Of a stretch of 64,000 bases of DNA, positions 12,799 to 24,500 are shown piece after piece (positions within the stretch are counted from its first letter, which is position 1; every line of letters begins with the position of its first letter). This DNA is from Gnomoniopsis sp. IMI 355080 (taxonomy: Eukaryota; Ascomycota; Sordariomycetes; Diaporthales; Gnomoniaceae), in assembly GCA_027946555.1 (NCBI GenBank), contig JAPEVC010000164.1, positions 19,917 through 83,916 of the forward strand, written 5' to 3'. Made by a program: the position numbers and the translations under genes. The notes beneath the pieces are model-generated. The model searched no databases. It saw nothing but the letters and a program-made list of their open reading frames with translations, and was not told the DNA's origin.

Positions 12799-14390
12799 AA
12801 AAGTGGAGATCGCGAAGACAATAATCATCTTTCTTGGCTCGCGACGAGGGATTCTCTGTTAATGTCGGATGCCGAGCCGCCAATTCGGGATACGCAGAAC
12901 ACCCACGTTTGCTTGGCGATGGGCACTTCGATGCTCCATAGCAACACGCACTGCCGCACCTCCATTACGGATCTCGCACCACGAGGATGGGAAGAGCATC
13001 GAGAAATCGAGTCCACAGCTGGTCCCACCATCGGTCGCGCGGAGAGCAAGGCTTTGTATAAGCCACACCTCGACGCTTTCCCAAAACGATACCGCGTTCT
13101 TACTCTTTGAACGCATCAGCCACGGCCTCCTCTTCCATTTCATGATACCCACGGTATTTCATTCGAACCGAGCTTAAGAATCGGATTCGAATTTGGCCTG
13201 TCGAACCAGACATGAGAAGGCTTGATCAATTTTTTCAACAACTGCATTTCTGCATAGCGTTTTTCGCTGCATATGTTTTTTTCGTCAATAAACAAACGCC
13301 GGACATACACGAGATATGACAAAACCTTGGGACGATTACACCACGGTGGGAGTAATGACTAAAGGCAAATGGATTTCAAGGGACCCGGAACGAGCTGGGT
13401 TCCTTCGGGAGGAAATTGGGAAAGGGAGAGGGACGGGCAAGATACTTAATAGTATTAAATCTATGATACCATCATTACACAGAGTCAATACCATGCTTTG
13501 GACGAACGAATCTCGGAACTTGATTTGATTGGTGATAAGTCGATGATCGCTAAACGTTACTAGGTACTGTCGGAGGAAGGTTAATAGGAACAATGGATCA
13601 AAGGACCGGGCCAGTGCAAAGGAGAGCATCAGGACACGATGATTATATATACACTCTCGATATTGATACCCCACAAATCGCTGCGGGCGTCAACGACCAC
13701 CATGATGTCGTGCTCTCCCCCGATAACGTATAGGGCAGCGGACATTTCGAAATGACCCACAGGGGGGCCGCATATATGTGCCGTCGAGCCGGTTGTCTTG
13801 ATAGAAATGGAAGATGGCAGGCAAGAGGATAGATAGGAGGAATCATATCAACATGCGCATTAGCTTTATTTGGTGGAAATTCTATCCTCAAGACGAAGTA
13901 ATCATTTCCATGCCCACTTTACCCCCAACCGTGCCGTCAATTCCCTCGCAAAAAAATAATAATACAAAGAGTCTCGCCCGCCGTTTACGCCTGAACCGCA
14001 AGAACTTGACGGACTTTGATCATCTACAAAACGCCTTTGCTTTTTTCTGTCCTCGAATCATATCCTGTGGTCCACTTTTCGGTGCCGTGTGAAATGTGGA
14101 TGGAACAGGGACGCACCTAATTAGACAAGATAGACAGAAGATGGTCCTCCGCAGACTTTTGTGTAAAAGATTCCTGTTTCCTTGGACCATATTCAGACTC
14201 AATCTTGCCTTATTTTCGAATTGATGCCAAGCAGAGAGACGTAATCTCGTCCCATATCCCCCCCCCCCCAATAGTCCCTGTCTTGTTCACTTGGACGACC
14301 CAACCGCGCGCCATGGGGACAAAAGGTCATTCGCAAAGGCCTCAAATTCAAATCCAAATATCTTCCACACACTCTCTCCAATTTCCTTCT
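12799..14390. other. Convergent intergenic region AUR1 / RPA34
   Basis: Both flanking genes end into this 1.6-kb stretch, so it holds two 3' UTRs. Open frames up to 112 codons overlap on both strands and look random. There is a C homopolymer run around 14,260-14,270. I see no RNA gene or repeat here. Confidence 0.45.
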
Positions 14391-16779
14391 TCAAAACACC
14401 AAACGTCCATTCTCAAAGCGCGGCGGGGGAATTTGAGACGACGAGACCTTGCTAGGACTCTTCGTGGCCCAAGCTGCCTCCTTGTCAGCCTTTTTGCGCT
14501 CCTTTTCGGCTTGCTTACGCTCCCTCTCCATCCGCTTCGCCTCCTTCTCGACCTCCTTCTCGGCCTTTTTGCGGTCCTTGTCTGCCCGCTTGGCCTGCTT
14601 CTCGACATCCTTGGCTGCGTTCTTGGTGCTGCTACCGCCGCTGGGGTAGGAGGACGACGCCGCCGGGAGGACACCGTCGGAACTGTAGCTAGTAGCCACA
14701 GGCAGCGCGGGCGCTGGGACAGGCGTGAGGTGGCGCTGCTTCACGACGAAGGGGACCTGTGTGGCAGGGAGAGGAGCGCCGGGCGAGGCGGACATCCGGG
14801 ACCGGGGCAGGACGGGTGGTGGTTGGCTAGCGGAGGTGAACGAGGTGAAGGTGGGTCCACTGTAGCTGCTGGTGCTGCCGCCGCCGCCGCTGCTGGTCAT
14901 GTGCGGCAGGGGAATGGGCACGGGGGTTTCGCTCTTAGGCGTGCTGCCGTTCCTGTTTGTCTTCTGTTTCTTGGCGGATTTCTCAGCTGGTGGGTTCTTG
15001 TTGTTTTTGTTGTTATTATTCTTGGGGTTGGCATCCTTTTTTGGGATAGGAATAGGGGTAGTAATAGCAGTCGCGACGGATCCATCCTCACCGTCATCAT
15101 CTGTGTGCTTGCGCTTCTTCTTGGAGGAGCTCTTGCTGGGTGTGCTGCTGGCCACGGCCTTGTTGGGAGGCGCGATGGTGGACTTGGGAGCAGGGACGCC
15201 GAGAGGGGTGTAGCGAGCGCGTAGGCCCTCGGGTTGAGGGCGGGCTGGCTTGGTGGTGGAGATGGTCTGGGTGGTGACTACACTGGAAGGGCCCTCGGGA
15301 GGGAAGGTCTCGCTGCGGGTGAAGTGCATGGTCTGGTTGACGGGGCGCTCAACTAGACAAGAGGTGTCAGTATTGTGCAGCAGTGTCATCCTGTCGACTA
15401 CTTACGCAGTGAGTACTCATTGCCCTTCTTGTTGGGAATGAGGAGCCTGTATGCAGACGCGGCAGCTGGGTCGTCGAAAACCATGCGGTAGTCCTCGCCA
15501 TTGTGAGACAGGACTGGTCGGCCCTGCTCAGCTTGGTCCACGGGAATGGAGAGATCCTGCACAACGGTGACAGGAAGGGATGCCGGCGCAGTGATGTACC
15601 AGACCTGCTTGCCCTCCAGCTGCGCCTTGGAGAAGAACTTGGCAACCTCAGCAGCACTCGAATCACCCTCAAGCTTGCGCAGATGAAAGTCGGGTGCAAC
15701 AAATTCAGGGACATCGCCGCTGCGTCCATTCATGTTAGCCTATATGAGGAGCAGGTGAGGAACAAGACGAGAACTTACACATTGGTCGGGTTGCCTCCAT
15801 TCGTCAACGCCATGGACTGATCCATCATCTCAATGTCACCGTCTTCATCCTCGGAGAGGAATTTGGCGAGCTTGGCCTTCTTCTTGGTAGGTTCGGCTGC
15901 CTGTGCTTGAGAAGACTGAGCCTTGGCGCTCTTCATCTCATTCCTGATCTGCTCCTCGATTTGTTGAGAAGGATCCTCACTGTCGTTGTCGTTGCTTGCA
16001 CTCTCACTCTCACTCGAAGATGTATCGGATTCTGAGCTGGCCTCCTTCTTGACGGGCGACTTTGCCTTTGCAGCAGATTTGGCGGCCGCTTTGACTGGCG
16101 ACTTTGCTGGTATCTTTGTCTTTGACTTCTTGGCCTGGTCGCTCTCACTGTCACTGTCACTGTCACTCTCGCTCTCGCTGGATGTTTCCGACTCGGAGCT
16201 CGTGTCTGAACTTGACTCGCTCTTCTTGACTTGCTTGCCCTTCGTGTTGGTCTTCTTGCTCGTTTCGTCGCTGCTCGACTCGCTGTCGGTCTCACTCTCA
16301 GATGTACTGGAAGTGTCCTCTTTCTTGATTTGCTTGCCCTTTACGGGCGTCTTCTTGGCCTTCTCGTCACTGCTCGATTCGCTGTCGCTGTCGCTCTCAG
16401 ACGCGCTAGAAGTATCCTCCTTCTTGATGCTCTTGACCGCTGAGGCACCCAGACCATTAACAGTGGGGCTCTTCGCAGGAGTGGCGGTCTTGGAGACCTT
16501 GGTGTCGTCCTTTGTCTTTGCGCCATTGGTTTTGCCTTTGGAGGTTGGGGTGGAGATTCTCTTCTGAAAGTCGACGGCAGACTCCTTCTTGACAGGGTTC
16601 AGTTCAGCATCAGAGTCGTCGCTGTCAGAGCTCGAGTCGGAAGAGTCTGAGGAGTCGTCGCCAGTGAATGTGCCCTTTTTTATTTTGGGTTCGGCCTTGG
16701 CAAAGGTCTGCGAACGCGACTTGGCGGCGCTGTTGGCGTGGCTTTTCAGGCTGCCAGACGGAAGTTTGGAGCCCGCCAT
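14391..16779 (-). CDS. RPA34: RNA polymerase I subunit RPA34 (A34.5) with a Nopp140-like arm
   Basis: Three exons on the minus strand (15779..16779, 15406..15719, 14391..15352) give 758 residues. Intron 1 has donor GTAAGT, branch GCTAAC and acceptor CGCAG; intron 2 has donor GTAAGT and acceptor TCTAG. The A34.5-like core, beginning FVAPDFHLRKLEG and running through YRMVFDDPAAASAYRLLIPN, occupies about residues 338-470; it pairs with RPA49 in the TFIIF-like dimer of Pol I. Before it lies a 330-residue Ser/Asp/Glu and Lys-rich region with about 33-residue repeats (KKEDTSS...SESSSDE...KGKQ), resembling Nopp140/SRP40 casein-kinase-2 substrates. After it comes a Pro/Ser-rich tail ending in a Lys/Glu/Arg helix (KDVEKQAKRADKDRKKAEKE). 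Yeast Rpa34 is only about 233 residues. The core assignment rests on recall of the family pattern. Its start lies 511 bp from GRC3, transcribed the other way. Confidence 0.8.
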
Positions 16780-17290
16780 GATGTGATGGCGCAGTCGAAC
16801 GGTTTGCGAGTAGTACTAGACTTGTGGAAAAGGCTCAAAAGAGCAATGCGCTTCGTATAGTCGCGCCGCGCAAACCGTGATTGATGATCTGCGATCGAAA
16901 CGTCGCGTAGCTCGTTGCGGCGCGAGAAGCGTTGGAATGGGAAGAAAGTGCGTGACTGTGTAGGAGCGCGTGTTCGCGAAAGATAGATGAAGAAGGAACA
17001 ATGCTGTAGGTCGCGTCACGACAAAAGCAATGCCAAATAAAAGAGTCTCGATATGGGAAGTTTGACCGTGAATTTTTTGCGAAGCTTCTTTTTCCTTGTC
17101 GCGTCTGAACTTTGGGCGGGTCCAGTGTGGGGTAGTTGGAGCCAGAATTGGGGAGTCGATTGGGTGGCTAGGTCACTGACAGGGGCATCTCGGCCCCACT
17201 AAAACACATTTTGGCCTAATGAGAATAGGCACTTTGATATTGATGATTGATGCGATCTGAATGTAAAGACAAACAAGACTGCCCTAGACT
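16780..17290. promoter_or_regulatory. Shared divergent promoter RPA34 / GRC3
   Basis: Only 511 bp separate the two ATGs, so both promoters must sit here. I see a CGCGAAA (SCB-like) element at 16,975-16,981 inside TTCGCGAA, and TGAATTTTTTG near 17,070, which partly resembles the RRPE element of ribosome-biogenesis promoters. No exact PAC element (GCGATGAG) was found. The motif readings are weak; the shared spacing is certain. Confidence 0.55.
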
Positions 17291-19425
17291 ATGTCTGCTA
17301 ATAAACGGCGAAAGGTAGATGTTGGACCGGCAACTCCGAGTAAGCCTGCTACTAGCAAAACACTCAGCGAAGCTCATTGCTAATTATTTCGCAGTGTTGA
17401 GTGCTGCTGCCCTCCGGAAAAGACTCCTTGAGAAGCAGGCATCTGTATCTGCAGCAGAGTCATCAGACAATGGCGGAGTGGCTTCCCCTGACACTGGAAC
17501 AAGAAGTCCAAGCTTCAACGGTGGTGGTTCGAAAGCAAAAGCCGCGGCGACCAAGTCTGCTTTGAAGAAGGAAAGCCCTCGGACCGCAGAAGAGGTGCTG
17601 CTTGGGGATTCCGGTACAGTTGACGAGACGGCCTTGTACGAAGCCACCGAGACTGTGGATGAGCCGCCCAGGAAGAAAATACAACTCTCCTCCATCTCTC
17701 CGGACTCGAGTACCATCCAGAAGAAGGCTGATGGAACGGCCGTCTTGAAGTTCGCCGATAGTAGCGAGGTATTCCTCACAGTGTCCATCTTATCTTGCAT
17801 TGATCATCACACTAACCAAAAACCAGCGTATCGTACTTCTCGGGAGTTACGGTGTCAAGGTGAAGAATGGAGATGCCAGCATATGCGGTGCCTCTCTCTA
17901 TCCTTCCGATTCAATCCAATGGGTACATGCGCCTCACTGCCATGCCTTGCCCGTGCTGCGTTGCTCTGAAAAGTCCGTCATTGAAATCCATTCTCACCAA
18001 GCTTCTCGTAACTTGAGAAATCTGGAAAGGCTGTCACCAGTATTTGGCAACCTCTGGAACGAGGCTATTCCTGGGCAACAGCAGACATGGCAAATCCTGG
18101 GATCCTCCACGGACGGTCCAAAAAAAGCCATGCTCCATGACCTAAAGTCACCGGCCGTCTGGAACAGGGAGATTGCCAATATCCTCAAATCCAAAAATCA
18201 CAAGCCCCCAGTGTTGCTGGTCTGTGGCCCAAAATCATCGGGGAAGTCGACATTTTCACGTATCGTGACGAATAGGTTGTTGACCGACCGAGGCGCCACC
18301 AAAAAGCGAATATGGCCTGGCGTTGGTATCCTCGATATTGACCCTGGACAGCCCGAGTTCGGTCCACCTGGTTTTATATCGCTCGTCAAAGTGAACGAAC
18401 CAAATCTGTCGCCACCCTTTTGTCACCCCAAAATTGAACGAAACTGCCTTGTCAGATCACATACGGTAGCATCCATCACTCCAGCCTCCAACATCGAGCA
18501 CTACAAGAGCTGTGTGCTTGACTTGTTCTCACATTACCGATCATCCTGTTCTAATCACCCGCTGATCATCAACACTCCCGGATGGATACAAGGAAGTGGT
18601 CTCGTTCTGTTACAGGAACTGGTCGCGGGAATACAACCCACCGAGATTCTGTACATGTCTGAAGATGGACCTGAAGACACAGTCGAAGGGCTGAAATCCG
18701 CAGGTCAAGCCATCCCATTTACAACCCTACCGTCACAGTCAAGCGATTTCACATCAAGGACGGCTCTGCATTTACGACACATGCAGAGCATGTCATATTT
18801 CCACCTCGACGAAGAGACCGTCAAAAATACCGCCTTGACATGGAGTGCTGCCCCTCTCACCCATAACGCGCCGTGGCTCGTGAGCTACAAAGATGAAGAC
18901 AATGGTCTCCTGGGCGTCGTGTGGTATGGTTATCAACCAGATCCAGAGCTCCTAGCAGAGGCCATCGACGGTACTATCGTCGCAATCGTCGAGATGGAAG
19001 ACTCAAAAGCTTTCAACGGCTCCAAATATGAAGACCTCGTTCAGCAAACCCCCTCGCAAATACCCTATATCCGGCCCAGTGAGCCCCTGAATCCACAACA
19101 TTCACGTTGCCTCGGCCTGGCTCTCATCCGCGGCGTAGACACAGAGGCTCAAATTTTGGCATTGTCGACACCACTCTCCTCAGAGCAGCTCAACGGCAAG
19201 AAAATCGTTCTCGTCTCTGGAAAGTTCGACCCTCCTACATGGGCGTACACGGAGGACCACTACTACTGCGTTTCGAAGAAAAGCGACGTTGATGTGGTCC
19301 AAAGGGATGGATCTGCCGAAATCCCATGGACGGAGAAGTTGCATGGCAGTCAGAAGAAGGCGGTGGGGTCAAAGGTCTGGCGCGTGAGAAGGGATTTGGG
19401 CCGCAATAACTCTGGCGGGGATTGA
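17291..19425 (+). CDS. GRC3: Polynucleotide 5'-hydroxyl kinase Grc3 (rRNA processing)
   Basis: Exons 17291..17339, 17395..17768 and 17827..19425 encode 673 residues. The first exon is only 49 nt (MSANKRRKVDVGPATP plus one base) and ends at GTAAGC; the branch TGCTAATT precedes TTTCGCAG. Evidence for Grc3/Nol9/Clp1 kinase: Walker A GPKSSGKSTF near residue 275, Walker-B-like DIDPGQPEFGPPG near 312, and a C-terminal all-beta region. Family knowledge: Grc3 works with the Las1 nuclease in the nucleolus, phosphorylating the 5' end made by ITS2 cleavage, and has also been tied to Pol I termination. The N-terminal 130 residues are Lys/Ser-rich and likely carry the nuclear signal. Divergent pairing with the Pol I subunit RPA34 fits a common nucleolar programme. 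Confidence 0.9.
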
Positions 19426-21537
19426 GTCGATTTGACATGTTGTACAAGTTATGACCTAGTTTTACCAGATAGCATCCCTCTTGATTTAAAATATCGGAGT
19501 CTTTATGGTGCTCTGAGCATCGACAAATTATGTAGCCCAGAAACGCTCTCATCGCTCATCTGATTTGCGTGCATGTGTACTTGCTGGACCTTTGCAGTTC
19601 GCTTAGTACATCAAGCTTCCAAGCATGACAACTGGCGAGGGCCATGAGAACGAATACAAAGTCTATTGCAGTGCGCCTACATCACTTCACCCAAACTCAA
19701 GCCTACCGCTGTCCTATTTGGCCCCCAAATTTAAGCCAACAGCCATGCTGCTGTTGCGATGAATTTGAATGACAAACCTCACGTCCAGAGAGCGAACACC
19801 TCCAATCTTGTATAGACAAAGGATGCTTCCACCTCTCCTCCCATCTGTCATCCTCTGTCCCAGCTAAGTCTCCAAGTATAGAACCACGAGGATATTGCCG
19901 TCCATAGCTGTGAAGCCACATTCCAATACATCGTACCACACTCTCATCGTGCCCGGGCGACCGACCAGCTTCCAAGAACGCCCAAAAAATAAATAAAAAA
20001 TTTACGGAACTTCATCGCTCACACCATTAACGCTCCTACCCGAAAAGGCGGACGTGAAGCCATCACTTGCTCATTCGGTCAAACCGACTCAAACAGGCCG
20101 ACATGCCTATATAAGCCAAGGCCCACCAGTCTAACCGCTGTCGCACAACACTGGCTGCTTTCAGGATTGACATTTAGCGGGCGTTGGAGCACCCAAGACA
20201 CGGCTGATTGGGCCTGACGGACACGTTGATACAGATTCACTATTTGGTGTCTATAGATGATACATGGTAGTTTTGAGATGTGTCATTGCATCAACTTGAG
20301 CCAGGCGAGTACGGTGCAAAGGCGACGTCTTCCCGTGATCGAGGCAACTTCATCTACATCTGTCTAACAATCTCGCTGAGATGAGCCCCTCGTCCAAGCA
20401 TCTATTGTTGCCTACGTAAATACTACGTCGTATCTGCCCTGTACCGATACTCCGCCCACCTATGATTGTCCATCAAGTTTGATCCTCCTTAACTTGTTAT
20501 CCCGTCCGGCCCAATCACCAAGAGCAGTCCCTGCCTAGATTCCCGTTCAAAAAACTGGCCCAAAACGCCACGCGCCCATCATCGAGTGGTCTTCCAGCCT
20601 TCATCGCAGCAGCAGCGCCTTTCTACCGAGACGAGGGACGGCATTGACAAAAACATAAAAAAGAAGGAGGCGCCTAGGGCAGGGGATGTATTTGGTCGAA
20701 CTGGGACCAATTCCAAACGCCAGCAACGCTCGAGCTGACCTCCCTGTTCAACAGGAAAGTACGTTGCACACAGCTCAAAGGCCAGTGGAAGTGAATTCAA
20801 GACTGAAATTATCGATCGGCGAGTCATCTCTTGTTGAAGGGTGAAAAAATCGGAAGATGTCGTAGAACTGCGTTACCCCAGTTGCTCCGACAGAAAGGAG
20901 CGACAGTTTGCCGCGCCAAGTGTATCCTGCCTCTGATGCTAGATTTCCCCTGAACGCCGACGATAGTCTGGTGGGGATCGCGCGGAACCACTCGTTATTA
21001 TGAAATTTCTGAGCCTCACTAAGCCAATGAATGAATGACGGAAGAATCGTGAAGTACACATGAGTCGTGTACGGTGATCCAGGCAAATTCGTGGTGGTAT
21101 GTATCGGTAGCTAAGATGATCATCGAAGGGACACCCCCCCGCTAGAAGAGTAGCCCGGCCAAGACTCATGTTACGTCCTGGCCCTCACAACCTCGCAAGT
21201 TTCTCACAGTGGAAGGTTTGGTGAGCCGCGATAGCCCAATGGTTTTCAATATCTCAGACACCGTGTATTTGCAGAGCAACCAAAAGATTGTGACAGAGAA
21301 GCTGCTAATCTCTCGGCCAGATGTGTGGTGACATTGATGCCGCTCTGCGAGGTCTGCAATATCACGACTTGCTCTAGCAAGAAGTCAGGCTCCTCGCATA
21401 TCCGCCCGAGACTATGACAACGATTTCTTCCGCGCTCGTCTGGAGCTTTTAGGTCGTCTGGTAGGAAGCACACTTCCCTTGGATCTGCTTGATGACTTGT
21501 TCTTCGGCGTTTGAGGAGCCTGTGGATTGGGCCTTTT
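19426..21537. other. Convergent intergenic region GRC3 / SPT7
   Basis: This is 2.1 kb between two gene ends. The longest open frame is about 105 codons, mostly on the minus strand, and none has recognisable content or a splice partner. A tRNA A-box-like string near 21,230 was examined and discarded. Otherwise I see ordinary mixed-composition DNA. Confidence 0.4.
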
Positions 21538-24500
21538 CTACTGGCCGTTACTCTCAGGACTCAGCATACCCACGCCATCATCCTTATCCCCAGGGCCAAT
21601 TGGGCTGCTCGCTGCATCCTGACTTTGCATACTGTTCCCACGCTCCATCGAGGGTGGCTGAAGACTTGTGGAAGAACCATTGGGGAGTACGGGAGCCTTG
21701 CCGAGCTTCTTGGCCTTCTCCGGTGTTGAATTGGCACCGTTCTTTGATTCGGCATTCTGTGCCTTTCCAGCCTCCAACTTCTTCTTTTTCTTCGCCAGCG
21801 CAATCTGTTCCTTTGGCGGTCGCTTTTGCGGAGACACGATTTTGCCGGTCGCACCGAGACGAGGACGTGGCCGCCTCTGCTTAACAGGAAGATCTTCGTC
21901 CTCAACCAGAGGTTGATCGCCATTAGCATGCAACTTGGCAAGGAAGAAGTTCTTGACGATGCCGATTTGGATTTGAATGTTATCCTTTGTCACGGGTTCG
22001 GATTGCGGCGGTGGTTCGAATAGGTCGGCTATCACCTCGTCGGTGTTTTGTGCCTGAACCTGATATGTGTTGCGCACACGAGCTTGCAGGAGATGCAGTG
22101 GCACAGACATCATTTCCAGGCCAAATTCTTGATCAAGACCAAGAGCCTTGAATCCAAAGAAGTCTTCGCCAAGCTCCTCTGCAAAGTCACCTCCAACAAA
22201 TTGCTCGCTGCCGTCTTTGAAAGCACCGGCGCCGTCCGGCCCAGCGTCATTGAGCGCTGGCCGAAGCAGGTCGGCGAGATGCGACTTCATGCGTTCATGA
22301 ATGACACCAAGTTTGGAGCCAAGCCTATCCACATCATCCTTGGCATAACCCTCAAGCTCTTCGAGGGTATGGCCGCTTTCATCCAGCGTGTGAAGAATGA
22401 CCTCCTCCTGGGAAAATCGAGGCTGGCACTTTGCCCCACGCTCCGCCCATTTGCCGGTGGCATCCTTCTTCTCGGCCTCTCGGTATACGTTGAATGTACG
22501 GATGAGTTTGGCAAAGTAGTCGCCAGCCATGTCGGCGGCCACGTCCAAAGCAGATGGTTGAAGCTCTTCGAAACCAGCATGGTAGAAGATCTTGGCCACG
22601 GAGCGTTTCAGTGCAGCCTTGCAGACATCCGGCGCCATAACGGGTCCGTCTCCAGCAACGAAATGCCCGTCAATCTCTTGCTCCACAAAAGGCTCAGGCT
22701 CGTATTTAGGGAATTGGTTGGCATAGACTTGCGTCTGAATCTGCATCTGCTTGATCACACCGATTTTCGAGCACACTTTCCGAGTCTCTTGCATTTGACG
22801 AAGGTTTGCGTCAAATTTCTTGGTCAAGATGCTGTCCGGCGAAGCGAAATAGCCTGGTGGAACCAAGCGCAATACGTCTTCGTGTTGGTTGATGACCTGA
22901 CCTTCGCCATCTTCCACCCACTGCAACTTGGGCGCAATGTCCGGCACAAGGTGTAAAGCCTCATAGTAGTCCGGAATGGTGCGATCTTCTTCAACCTCCA
23001 TACCTTCGGCCAAGGTGGTCTCCGTGGGCTTCGCCGTTTCCTGTTTTGCGGCGACGACTGATGAGTCTCCAGTAAGAGCTGTAATGCCAGCGCTTTCGGC
23101 TTGTTGGTGACTCCTCAAAACACGGCGCATGCCAGACTTGCTTCTCAGAATAGCAGGCTCATCGGGGTTGAGTTTGTTGCCCTTGAAGAGGTTATATCGT
23201 TCTCGAGCAATCAGAGCACGTTCCTTTTTGGTGACTTGTTTCCAGATCTTGTACTCTTCGTCCTCAAACTCTTGCTCCGCGGCTTCGCCAAGGCTGAGAG
23301 CAATGCCATTCAGTGACGGTCCATCGATTTCCATGGCATCTGCATTGCTAGTCCCGGACTGCCCATTCTGTCCTAGTGGTGTGTTGGAACCTCCAATGGG
23401 CGGTGTCGCGAAGCCATTGCTGTCCCCAAATTCCGAGTCCTCTCGCCCCGTTTTGGCCAGGATCCCGTTCAGCTGTATCGTTGGTTTCGTATCCATGTTT
23501 GGCGTCCCTTCTTTCTGATCCGCCGGTGCAGTCCTCGACTTGGCGGCGCCTTTCGTGGCCTGGGTGCGACCGCGGGATGAAATGATGGGCTCATCATCAC
23601 TGTCGTCACCATCCTCGCCACCATTTTGCTTCCGTCGTTCCTCAGCCTCGACTTCAGCCCTTGGCCGAATTACGAGATCGGGAATCAATGGGATGAGCTT
23701 GTCTGCTTCCTTGCGCATACCATTTGCCAGTCGTGGGAGATGGTTGTTTAGGCTAGCATTGTAACGCAGACAATTATCCCAAATCAGATTCAAATCCGTC
23801 ACGAATTCGGCCTTGGACTTGTACTGCAATTGCTTGAGCTTCTTGGTCATTGTACCAAGATCCATGGGCTGCTTGATGACTGAGGAACGGTCAGCACCAC
23901 CCTGATTAGCTCTGCGACCTTGGGAATACCTACCACTATAGTAGTCCGGAGCATCTCTCTTGTTCACTTTTGTCAAGAAGGGTGTCGAATACTCTGTATG
24001 CGCTTTCAATTCGCTCAGAACCTTGTCGAGCGCCTCGTATAATTCTTCCTGTCCGACGTTTTCCTCACTGGCCCACTTTGATCGGTTCTTCCTAACTTCA
24101 TTCATCAAGTTGCGCAATTCCTGGTCTGTAGCTGATACTTGATCGCGCTTCAAGTCAATTCTTGCGATGAGGTGCTTCAGCGTCAGACTGGACGCGCCTA
24201 GATTGGCGCTGCTCAGAGATCCGTGATTCTGCCCTGAGCCATCATTGGCGGGGCCTCCATTCTTGTCCATCTCGGCCTGGATCTGTTTCTCGGACTCTTC
24301 TAGTTGTTGCTGCTCGAGCATTGCGGTTCTGTCATTCTCCAGGGTGTAGAATATGGTGTGGAAACTGCGCTTAGCAGCCTCTTCTGTTGCTTGGCGGGCG
24401 TCCTCTAATTCTTTGCGCGCATCCTCCGAAGTCCTCTCTTTGCCTTGCGACGAGGCTTCCTCTCTTGATTTGTCGCCATTTTTGCCAGGAGAAGAGACGG

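Noticed and set aside
15986..16567. 193-codon + frame, Leu/Ser-rich, opposite RPA34
   Set aside because: It is the mirror image of the Ser/Asp/Glu/Lys-rich repeats on the minus strand.
21225..21310. tRNA-like A box (TAGCCCAATGG)
   Set aside because: No matching B box or cloverleaf pairing follows at the required distance.
22048..22956. 302-codon open frame on + inside SPT7
   Set aside because: It lies antisense to well-supported SPT7 coding sequence (histone-fold region) and has no domain; long antisense frames are common opposite C-ending codons.
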